Shown piece by piece: positions 34,053-41,281 of a stretch of DNA of 64,000 bases. The stretch's first letter is position 1; every line of letters begins with the position of its first letter. The notes below the pieces were generated by a model. It was not told the origin of the DNA. It searched no databases and saw only the letters and a program-made list of their open reading frames with translations. The position numbers and the translations under genes are program-made. Source of the stretch: an uncultured Duncaniella sp. (GTDB taxonomy: Bacteria > Bacteroidota > Bacteroidia > Bacteroidales > Muribaculaceae); NCBI GenBank assembly GCA_910578515.1, contig CAJTQR010000005.1, forward strand, positions 1 through 64,000, written 5' to 3'.

Positions 34053-35183
34053 TTACACGAACTCCAAATAATTCACCTTGTTCACTACGTGAAATTCAGC
34101 ATGAGGGTAGGCTTCTTGAAACACTTTCGGGACACTGGGCATCTTGTTTCCCCATTTGAACTCCAAAGCTGTCAAGCTGTCTGCACTCTCTTCAATCAAG
34201 TCAATTTCTTGCTTATCGTAAGTACGCCAGAAATAGAACTCCTTATGTAGTCCTTCGTTGAAATTTGCTTTACGACGCTCTCCTATGATGTAGTTCTCCC
34301 ACAATGCATCGACATCCTGTCGAATAGCCAATGGTGAAAAAGCACCTATAATCGCATTTCGAATGCCATTATCATAGAAATACCACTTCCCGGCTTTCGT
34401 CACCTCTTTGCGCAGGTTGCGCGAGTAAGCCCTCAGACGATAGATAACGAAGACCTTTTCCAATAGGTCGAGGTATTTTTCAACGGTCGTCTTGCTCATG
34501 CCAAGTTGTTTACCTAACTCATCGTAAGAAACTTCGCTGCCCAACTGAAAAGCTATCAATCGCAGTAAATCGCGCATCTTGCTCGAATTTTTTAAGCCGT
34601 CAATTGCTAAGATATCTTTAAGCAGGTATGCACCTACAATATCACGTAGGTAGTCTGTTTTACGTTCATAGTTCTCCATCATTACTACTTCGGGATAGGA
34701 ACCGTAAATCAAGCGTGCTTCGAGGTTCTGGCGGGTTTCAAGTGTCGTTTCCGTCTGTGCGATTTCCCGTTGCGAGAATGGTGTAAGGAGAAATTGCGTA
34801 CTGCGTCCGACCAACGGTTCACCAGTCTTATTCAGTAAATCGAATGACGAAGAACCACTTGCCAAGACACTTATTCCCGGTATTTCATCAACTATCAACT
34901 TCAGAATACTCCCGATATGTGGTATGTTCTGTGCCTCATCAATAGCCAGCAAATCAATACCATCCAATAAATGCCGATAATTGGCTATTGAGCGATTCTC
35001 CAATAGTGCTAATGTGTCGTAGTCTTCGCCGTTGAGCATCATCGTCCTACCTGAATAGTTGTTCACAATTTTACGCATCATTACCGTTTTACCAACACGG
35101 CGAGCACCAAAAATCAGTACTACTTTATTTGGCGCGATTCGTGCTGTAATCTTCTCTTGAAGTATTCTATTTACTGTTTCCAT
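34053..35183 (-). CDS. AAA ATPase with DUF4143 (nuclease-like) C-terminus
   Basis: A 376-residue protein with Walker A GARRVGKT at residues 26-33 and Walker B LLAIDEAQ at 78-85, then an ASGSSSFDL sensor segment. The DUF4143 part begins with a winged-helix-like stretch (SYDELGKQLGMSKTTVEKYLDLLEKVFVIYRL) and ends in a PD-(D/E)xK-like core (EIDLIEE...LEFKW). These proteins are very common in Bacteroidetes, often in several mobile copies, and their role is not settled. Here it is the first gene of a two-gene operon with the KAP NTPase and has its own -7 element. Base composition is nearer the host than that of the KAP gene. Confidence 0.88.
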   Translation of the reverse strand: METVNRILQEKITARIAPNKVVLIFGARRVGKTVMMRKIVNNYSGRTMMLNGEDYDTLALLENRSIANYRHLLDGIDLLAIDEAQNIPHIGSILKLIVDEIPGISVLASGSSSFDLLNKTGEPLVGRSTQFLLTPFSQREIAQTETTLETRQNLEARLIYGSYPEVVMMENYERKTDYLRDIVGAYLLKDILAIDGLKNSSKMRDLLRLIAFQLGSEVSYDELGKQLGMSKTTVEKYLDLLEKVFVIYRLRAYSRNLRKEVTKAGKWYFYDNGIRNAIIGAFSPLAIRQDVDALWENYIIGERRKANFNEGLHKEFYFWRTYDKQEIDLIEESADSLTALEFKWGNKMPSVPKVFQEAYPHAEFHVVNKVNYLEFV

Positions 35184-35201
35184 ACCTTATAAAATATAAT
35201 G

Positions 35202-35209
35202 CAAAGATA
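35202..35209 (-). promoter_or_regulatory. -7 element of the DUF4143-KAP operon
   Basis: TATCTTTG on the minus strand, giving a start about a dozen bases before the ATG at 35183. No -33 TTTG is seen; the upstream part is a run of A/T. The element lies inside the inverted repeats, so the cassette brings its own promoter. Confidence 0.5.
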
Positions 35210-35435
35210 ATTATATTTTTTTAATTGGCGAATTTTATACAAAAAACGTGCTGTGAAATGGCGATTTTTACAACCATAATCTTATGGAAGTTGTTTCATT
35301 GTTTTTAGTAATGATATATGTTCATACTATGATGACTCAATAATTTACCAGACATATGTTTCTGAAATTTGTCCTTATAGGAATGAAAATTCACATATAT
35401 TATGCTAATTAACATATAATTAAATGAAAATAAAC

Positions 35436-35464
35436 GAGGCTGTCTAAACTTGTTAGACAGCCTC
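35436..35464. repeat. Right terminal repeat, in a perfect 12-bp hairpin
   Basis: GAGGCTGTCTAA (35436-35447), loop ACTTG, TTAGACAGCCTC (35453-35464). The right half with the loop (35448-35464) is the exact complement of the left terminal repeat. So the right end holds two ends head to head, as left behind when an IS is lost from between them, or as in a very short MITE. Confidence 0.6.
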
Positions 35465-35504
35465 ACTCTATAAACAGTTAAAAAAATTACAGAGACGTAC
35501 AGAC

Positions 35505-35589
35505 ACACGTAACCCCTCATCCCGGCTGCCCGATGAAGCCACACTGTAGTGTTGACTATCGCGTTGCAGCACGATGAGGGGTTACGTGT
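35505..35589. repeat. Foldback with perfect 16-bp arms
   Basis: ACACGTAACCCCTCAT (35505-35520) and ATGAGGGGTTACGTGT (35574-35589) are perfectly complementary. The 53 bases between them contain the small palindrome ACACTGTAGTGT. It lies 17 bases past the rubrerythrin stop (minus strand) and 40 bases from the cassette end. It may be the rubrerythrin terminator, though it is longer than needed. Confidence 0.6.
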
Positions 35590-35605
35590 ATATCAGACTG
35601 GGTGC

Positions 35606-36187
35606 TTAGTAGTTGTCGGCTTTGCGTTCAAAATAGCCTTGCTCCTTGCCGCAGACAGGGCACTTCTTGGGTGCGTCCTTGCCTTCGTGGACATATCCGC
35701 AATACATACATTGCCACTGAGTAGGTTCGGCAGAAGAGAACTCCATTCCTTCGGATAGATGTTCCATAGCCTGGATGTAGCGTTTCTCATGCTCGATTTC
35801 CACTTTGGCTATGCGGCGCCATACGCCTGCGATTGCGGGAAAACCTTCCTCGTCGGCAATCTGTGCGAAGTTTGCATAAAGGTCGCTCCATTCCTCGCGC
35901 TCACCAGCTGCGGCTTCGCGGAGATTGGTCACTGTGTCGGCAACCACACCGGCAGGGTAACCGGCCTCGATGGTGACGGTGCCACCTTCAAGCAGACTGA
36001 AGAAAATCTCAGCATGTGCAAGCTCCTGCTCAGCTGTTGTCATGAAAATTTTAGCGATTTGCATGTATCCTTCCTCCTCGGCTTTCTTTGCGAAGAGTGT
36101 ATAACGTGAGCGTGCCTGGCTTTCTCCAGCAAATGATGCAAGAAGATTGTGTTCAGTACGTGTTCCCTTTATTGATTTCTTTTCCAT
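35606..36187 (-). CDS. rbr: Rubrerythrin
   Basis: A 193-residue peroxide-reducing protein of anaerobes. The di-iron four-helix bundle shows the ligands in FAGESQARSRY, EQELAHAEIF and EIEHEKRYIQ, and the C-terminal rubredoxin domain has CMYCG and CPVCG. It reduces H2O2 in the cytoplasm with electrons from rubredoxin or NADH-linked partners. Monocistronic; no exact TAnnTTTG element was seen upstream. Confidence 0.96.
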   Translation of the reverse strand: MEKKSIKGTRTEHNLLASFAGESQARSRYTLFAKKAEEEGYMQIAKIFMTTAEQELAHAEIFFSLLEGGTVTIEAGYPAGVVADTVTNLREAAAGEREEWSDLYANFAQIADEEGFPAIAGVWRRIAKVEIEHEKRYIQAMEHLSEGMEFSSAEPTQWQCMYCGYVHEGKDAPKKCPVCGKEQGYFERKADNY

Positions 36188-36285
36188 ATATATTATTTAT
36201 TTAGCTGTTTGATAAAAAACATTTATAACACTTAATAATAACAAACGAAGAATGAAATTTGTTTTTGGGAACTGTCAGTCTACAT

Positions 36286-37095
36286 TTAAATACGATTCAT
36301 GAAGATGTAGGGATTCAGGTACTGCCCTTTGTGGATGGTTGATTTTCCATACTGCACAGCGTGCTTGGGGCATACATGGTAACAAGCCAGACATCCGGCG
36401 CAGTTGTTGCCCCAGATGGGATGACTGTTAGCGGCAGGAGTGGGGGAGGACATGGTGACATTGTGGAGCGGGCAGATACGTGAGCACTTCCCACACGATA
36501 CGCAATCGTCAGTGCAGCGGAATGGAGCAGGTGACATGGCATAGCGCACGAACCAGGGATAGATTATGCGTGTCTTGACCCAAGCGAAGCTCCCGCTCAC
36601 CACATCCGTAACCGGCAGCCGGTCATGTTCGCTCCGGAGAAGCTCTTCGGAGACTTCATTAACCCGGGCGGGAGCTGCGGCAAGTTTCTCGCGGGTAAGT
36701 TTGGGACTGTCAATGTCAAAACCTTTCATGCTCACGTAGTTGTTGGGCATCTGCACAGAGAATGCAGACATCGCCGACCATCCGCGGGCAGTGATTAGTT
36801 TTCGCCACATTGATGGTGTGAGCCCGGTGTCATCGCCACAAGTCATGACTACGTGGTGGCAAATAGAGGAAGTGAGGGTGGGAATCTTGATTTTGCGGAT
36901 GATGCGGCACACGTAAGGTGGCACACCCCAAGAGTATACCGGAAACACCCAGATTACTCTCACAGTCCCCTCGGGGAGCTGCAAGGGGGATGAGAGAATG
37001 TCGGGGTCCATCTCGCGCATAGGCTCTCCGAGTTTTTCGGAGAGCAGACGGGCTATGTAGCGGCTGTTGCCGGTGCCAGAGAACCAGAGTATCAT
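36286..37095 (-). CDS. EFR1-family flavodoxin/ferredoxin fusion, second copy
   Basis: A 269-residue protein with the flavodoxin start LWFSGTGNSRYIA, a middle WVFPVYSWGVPPYV, and clusters CVSCGKCSRICP and CAGCLACYHVCP. Same layout as the protein at 13190-13957 but different in sequence, so a paralog rather than a recent duplicate. It overlaps the preceding Smr gene by four bases, so is co-translated with it. A role in electron transfer is inferred from the domains. Confidence 0.87.
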   Translation of the reverse strand: MILWFSGTGNSRYIARLLSEKLGEPMREMDPDILSSPLQLPEGTVRVIWVFPVYSWGVPPYVCRIIRKIKIPTLTSSICHHVVMTCGDDTGLTPSMWRKLITARGWSAMSAFSVQMPNNYVSMKGFDIDSPKLTREKLAAAPARVNEVSEELLRSEHDRLPVTDVVSGSFAWVKTRIIYPWFVRYAMSPAPFRCTDDCVSCGKCSRICPLHNVTMSSPTPAANSHPIWGNNCAGCLACYHVCPKHAVQYGKSTIHKGQYLNPYIFMNRI

Positions 37096-38135
37096 ATTGT
37101 CACCTGTGTGGCACCGAAACCATATTCACGGAAAGAGGCGTCCTGTACCTGATGCCCCTTGTAACGGTGGTTAAGTTCCTTCATGAGAGCCTGACGCAGC
37201 ACACCCTCACCCTTGCCGTGGATGAAGACAATTTTCTGACCCTTATGCTTCAGGTTGGCGTCCATAACTTTACGGAACTCATCAATCTGCAGGTTGAGCA
37301 TGTCGGCAGGGGATAGACCGGCTGTTGAGTCAATAAGCTCGTTGATGTGAAGGTCGACCTCAATGACAGCGGGACGGGCAGACTGTTTTTTCTGCACCGG
37401 TCGACTGAGGTGACGGTCCACCGCTTTCTTAGCCTTGATTCCCTCCTCAAGGCGGCTTGAGTCAATGACCATGCGGCTGCGCGGCACATCGTCCTTCACA
37501 ATCTCGATGGCTATGACCTCCTTGTCGAAGTAGACGTTGTCATGGAAGCAGTGCATCTTGAAGAACTTAGTGGTATCGAGCGGGGTTTCGATAGCCACCG
37601 GTGATTTCAGCTTAAACTCACGGTCGTTCTTGAACGCAATGAGCTGGAACGCCACCCGATCCATGCCCGGCAGGTCTGTACCCTTTATTTCCTCAAGGAA
37701 TATCTGGATGTTAGGCTCCACTACACCTGCGTAACGAGTGGTCCATCCCTTATCCTCGTCGGCGCGTGTCATGTAGGTGAAGTAGAGGTAATAGTTTGAG
37801 TCGTTGACCAGATATGTATCGAAAGTGGTGGTGTTGAGGTGCTTGATTTCAGCCGGTTCGTAGGCAAGCACCACGTTGAGCTTATCGCCACCCGGAGTCT
37901 CCTCCACCTGAGGTTTGTTTGCGACATTGCTGATGGTTTCCGGTGTCACAGCTGCTTGAGTCTTAGCTACCTTGGCTTCAGTTTCCTGAGGTGATGCCAC
38001 GACCACGCACTCACGCAGGAGTGTGGGGGTCTCGAAACCGTCATCGTCCACATAGGCAATGTTGCCCTCAATTCTTTTTATAATTCCACCTCCCACTGAG
38101 TTGAGGAAGCGTACTCTATCTCCTATTTTTGCCAT
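37092..38135 (-). CDS. DUF2027/Smr-domain protein
   Basis: A 347-residue protein. The first part, with a SH3-like start (GDRVRFLNSVGGGIIKRIEGNIAYVDDDGFE), is the DUF2027 region; the last 80 residues are a Smr domain with EVDLHI, FIHGKGEGVLR and a final FREYGFGATQVTI. Smr domains are structure-specific nucleases on DNA or RNA (as in MutS2 and ribosome-rescue proteins). It lies after uvrA's stop on the opposite side of a short gap (uvrA stops at 38153), on the same strand, so it may be the second gene of a uvrA operon, with the EFR1 gene third. Confidence 0.88.
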   Translation of the reverse strand: MAKIGDRVRFLNSVGGGIIKRIEGNIAYVDDDGFETPTLLRECVVVASPQETEAKVAKTQAAVTPETISNVANKPQVEETPGGDKLNVVLAYEPAEIKHLNTTTFDTYLVNDSNYYLYFTYMTRADEDKGWTTRYAGVVEPNIQIFLEEIKGTDLPGMDRVAFQLIAFKNDREFKLKSPVAIETPLDTTKFFKMHCFHDNVYFDKEVIAIEIVKDDVPRSRMVIDSSRLEEGIKAKKAVDRHLSRPVQKKQSARPAVIEVDLHINELIDSTAGLSPADMLNLQIDEFRKVMDANLKHKGQKIVFIHGKGEGVLRQALMKELNHRYKGHQVQDASFREYGFGATQVTI

Positions 38136-38152
38136 ATCTGATATGTATTTTT

Positions 38153-41014
38153 TTATAATTTCTCTTTAAGGAACTGTCCTGTGTATGAGTCGGGACAGGC
38201 TGCAATCTGCTCGGGAGTGCCGGTAGCCACAATCTGTCCACCCTTGTCGCCACCTTCGGGACCAATGTCAATAACATGGTCGGCACACTTTATCACGTCC
38301 ATGTTGTGCTCGATGATAACCACTGTGTGCCCGAGAGAAATAAGGCGGTCAAATGATTTCATGAGAGTGGCTATGTCATGGAAATGAAGTCCGGTGGTGG
38401 GTTCATCGAAGATGTACATGGTGGGGAGTTTGTTCTCATCGGCGAAGAATGAAGCGAGTTTGACACGCTGGTTCTCTCCACCGGAGAGAGAGGAGGAATT
38501 CTGTCCGATTTTGATGTAACCGAGCCCTACATCCTGAAGCGGCTTGAGGCGCTTGATGATGCGCTTCTCCTGAGAACCACCGGTCTCACCGAAGAACTCG
38601 ATGGCTTGATTGATGGTCATCTCGAGAATGTCGTAGATGTTTTTCCCACGATACTCCACTTCGAGAATATCCTTTTGGTAACGTTTGCCGTGGCATGCCT
38701 CGCACGGGATTGTTATATCGGCCATAAACTGCATCTCGATGGTGATGTAGCCTTCGCCTTTGCACTCCTCGCATCGTCCACCCTCGGAGTTGAATGAGAA
38801 GTCGGAAGCGGAGAATCCCATCTGTTTTGCGCCTTGAGTAGAGGCGAACAGTTTGCGGATTTCATCGAATGCTTTCAGGTATGTAGCCGGGTTGGAGCGA
38901 GTGGATTTTCCTATGGGATTCTGGTCCACGAACTCAACATTCTTGATGCGGCTCACGTCGCCCGCGAGCTTTCGGAATGAACTCGGTGCGTCGCCAGTGT
39001 TGCCTACATGGCGGTTAAGAGCACGGAAAAGTATGTCGCGCACAAGAGTGGACTTGCCGGAACCGCTCACACCTGTGACCACAGTCATCACGCCGAGCGG
39101 AAACTTGACATCAATGTTTTTCAGATTGTGCTCCATGGCGCCTATGACCTCGATGGAGTCACGCCACTTACGGCGAACAGCGGGAACCGGAATCTTCAGA
39201 TTGCCAGTGAGGTAGCGGGCGGTGTAAGAGTCGGGGACCGGTTTTGCCTCCTCGGAAGGTACAAGTTCGGAGGGGACGCCCTGATATATGATGGTACCAC
39301 CGAGGCGACCGGCATCGGGGCCGACGTCAATAAGATAGTCGGCGGCACGCATGATTTCTTCGTCGTGTTCCACAACCACCACTGTGTTGCCGAGATTGCG
39401 GAGCTTTTTCAGGACCGTAATCAACCTGTCGGTGTCGCGGGAATGCAAACCGATGGATGGCTCGTCGAGGATGTATAAAGAACCAACGAGGCTACTTCCG
39501 AGCGAAGTGGCGAGGTTGATGCGCTGGCTTTCACCTCCAGAGAGGGTAGAGGATAGACGGTCGAGGGTAAGATAACCCAGACCAACCTCGACAAGGTAGG
39601 AAATGCGATTGTTGATTTCCGTAAGGAGCCGTTTGGCTATTTTGGCATCCTGTTCGTTGAGGGTAAGTTCCCTGAAAAAACGGAGCAGCTGTTCCACCGG
39701 CATTCTCACAAGTTCTCCAATGCTTTTACCACCAACCTTGACGTAGGAGGCACCTTTCTTCAGGCGCGAACCATGACAATCGGGGCAAATGGTCTTCCCT
39801 TGGTAACGCGCTTTCATGACGCGGTACTGGATTTTGTATTGGTTCTCATCCACCATGCGGAAGAAATTGTCAATGGAGGGGAAATCCTTTGGGGTGAGTT
39901 TTCTCTTAGGGTCGCGGGAATGCTCAGGTCCGTGCCACAGAAGGTCTTTCTCACTATCGGTGAGGTCTATATAAGGCTTATGGATTGGGAATGAATAGGT
40001 CTGCGAGGCGTGAATGAAAGCTCTCTTCCATTCGCTCATCTTGTCACCGCGCCAGCATGCCACAGCGTCATCGTAGATGGAGAGGGTGTTGTTAGGCACC
40101 ACAAGGCGCTCGTCAATACCCAGAATTTTCCCGAAACCACCGCAAGTGGGACATGCACCCACGGGATTGTTGAAATTGAAGGTCATTTCAGTCGGCTCCT
40201 CAAATTTCATTCCGTCAGCTTCGAAAATCTTGGAGAATTCCATGTCGCGGACCTCGCCATCTGACCAGATAAGGAGATTCATTTTGTCGCGCCCCTCGAA
40301 AAATGCAGTCTCCGAAGAGTCGGCAAGACGACTCAGTTCGTCGCCCTCGTGGGATACGGCAAGACGGTCGATGAGAAGTTTGTAGTCCTTTTCGGTATAT
40401 TTTACGGGGTCATCGGACGCCTTTATTTCCTCAAGCAACTCCTCAATGTCGATAAATTCAGTGCCTTTGAGCAATCGGGAGTAGCCGGCTTTGAGATATA
40501 CGTCGAGCTGGGATGTGAATTTTCGGCCTTCGGGGAGATTGATAGGGGCCGCGATGGCTATTCGCGTCCCTTCGGGATATGCGGTGGCAGCGGCTATGAT
40601 ATCCTCTACAGTGTGTTTCTTCACCTCGTTGCCCGAAATGGGGGAATAGGTGCGACCTACGCGTCCGAACAGCAGACGTAGGTAGTCGTAGATTTCAGTT
40701 GAGGTTCCGACGGTACTCCTGGGGTTTCGAGTGTTTACTTTCTGCTCGATAGCAATGGCAGGAGGAAGACCGATGATGGCTTTGCATTCCGGTTTAGGCA
40801 TCTTTCCCATGAACTGACGGGCGTAGCTGCTCAGGCTCTCCACGTACCGGCGCTGTCCCTCGGCATAAAGAGTGTCGAAAGCGAGGGAGGACTTTCCGGA
40901 ACCGGAGACGCCAGTTATGACCACGAGTTTTCCTCGTGGAATCTCCACATTGACATCTTTCAGATTGTTTACATTAGCCCCTAAAATGGATATATTCTGT
41001 TCGTGCTGTTGCAT
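38153..41014 (-). CDS. uvrA: Excinuclease ABC subunit A
   Basis: A 953-residue DNA damage sensor in nucleotide excision repair. Two ABC ATPase modules are visible: Walker A GVSGSGKSSLAF and GVSGSGKSTLV, signatures LSGGESQRINLA and LSGGENQRVKLA, and zinc-finger cysteines (CPDCHGSRL, CEECKGEGY, CEACHGKRY). A frame opens at 41038, but the -7 element at 41040-41047 would place the mRNA start at about 41034, so the ATG at 41014 (MQQHEQNISILGA) is the likely start. Confidence 0.96.
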   Translation of the reverse strand: MQQHEQNISILGANVNNLKDVNVEIPRGKLVVITGVSGSGKSSLAFDTLYAEGQRRYVESLSSYARQFMGKMPKPECKAIIGLPPAIAIEQKVNTRNPRSTVGTSTEIYDYLRLLFGRVGRTYSPISGNEVKKHTVEDIIAAATAYPEGTRIAIAAPINLPEGRKFTSQLDVYLKAGYSRLLKGTEFIDIEELLEEIKASDDPVKYTEKDYKLLIDRLAVSHEGDELSRLADSSETAFFEGRDKMNLLIWSDGEVRDMEFSKIFEADGMKFEEPTEMTFNFNNPVGACPTCGGFGKILGIDERLVVPNNTLSIYDDAVACWRGDKMSEWKRAFIHASQTYSFPIHKPYIDLTDSEKDLLWHGPEHSRDPKRKLTPKDFPSIDNFFRMVDENQYKIQYRVMKARYQGKTICPDCHGSRLKKGASYVKVGGKSIGELVRMPVEQLLRFFRELTLNEQDAKIAKRLLTEINNRISYLVEVGLGYLTLDRLSSTLSGGESQRINLATSLGSSLVGSLYILDEPSIGLHSRDTDRLITVLKKLRNLGNTVVVVEHDEEIMRAADYLIDVGPDAGRLGGTIIYQGVPSELVPSEEAKPVPDSYTARYLTGNLKIPVPAVRRKWRDSIEVIGAMEHNLKNIDVKFPLGVMTVVTGVSGSGKSTLVRDILFRALNRHVGNTGDAPSSFRKLAGDVSRIKNVEFVDQNPIGKSTRSNPATYLKAFDEIRKLFASTQGAKQMGFSASDFSFNSEGGRCEECKGEGYITIEMQFMADITIPCEACHGKRYQKDILEVEYRGKNIYDILEMTINQAIEFFGETGGSQEKRIIKRLKPLQDVGLGYIKIGQNSSSLSGGENQRVKLASFFADENKLPTMYIFDEPTTGLHFHDIATLMKSFDRLISLGHTVVIIEHNMDVIKCADHVIDIGPEGGDKGGQIVATGTPEQIAACPDSYTGQFLKEKL

Positions 41015-41039
41015 TATAGTTTCTTTCAATCGTAACATA

Positions 41040-41047
41040 CAAAGTTA
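41040..41047 (-). promoter_or_regulatory. -7 element of uvrA
   Basis: TAACTTTG on the minus strand, giving a leader of about 20 bases to the ATG at 41014. No SOS-type box was recognised. Confidence 0.6.
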
Positions 41048-41133
41048 CGAAAAATTCCCCGGATGTGCAACACATAAGGATTGACACCAGGATTTTTGGA
41101 GTGGAATGCAGTGGTTTTTAGGTTTAAATTTTG

Positions 41134-41141
41134 TAAATTTG
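41134..41141 (+). promoter_or_regulatory. -7 element of the S9 peptidase gene
   Basis: TAAATTTG, about 140 bases before the ATG at 41282. The -33 region is T-rich without an exact TTTG. The leader of about 135 bases has no clear fold. Confidence 0.5.
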
Positions 41142-41281
41142 CATATTGCAAACAATGAAGTGATTTAAACTTTTTATAAAATGTGAAAACCCGGAGCTGA
41201 TTTATGAGTGTGTCTGCTTTTAATCCACTCCAAGCTTTCCATAAAATGATGAAATCAGAAAAATAACCCAATCGTTACGCT

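Larger units (their letters stand above)
30637..35464. mobile_element. Putative transposase-less cassette bounded by 17-bp inverted repeats
   Basis: GAGGCTGTCTAACAAGT (30637-30653) and ACTTGTTAGACAGCCTC (35448-35464) are perfect inverted repeats, 4.8 kb apart. They enclose only a DUF4143-type ATPase gene and a KAP-family NTPase gene, both on the minus strand. The repeats look like IS ends (GAGGCTGTCTAA is like ends of Bacteroidales IS elements as I recall them). No transposase is encoded inside, and no target duplication is evident in the flanks. One 60-base sample of the KAP gene (32041-32100) has 19 G/C, against 32 of 60 in uvrA (39541-39600), so at least part of the cassette is foreign. 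It could be moved in trans by a matching transposase, or be what remains after one was lost. Confidence 0.5.

Noticed and set aside
35305..35544. 79-codon minus-strand frame over the cassette's right end
   Set aside because: It spans the IS-like hairpin and foldback, is rich in random aromatic residues and lacks family features.
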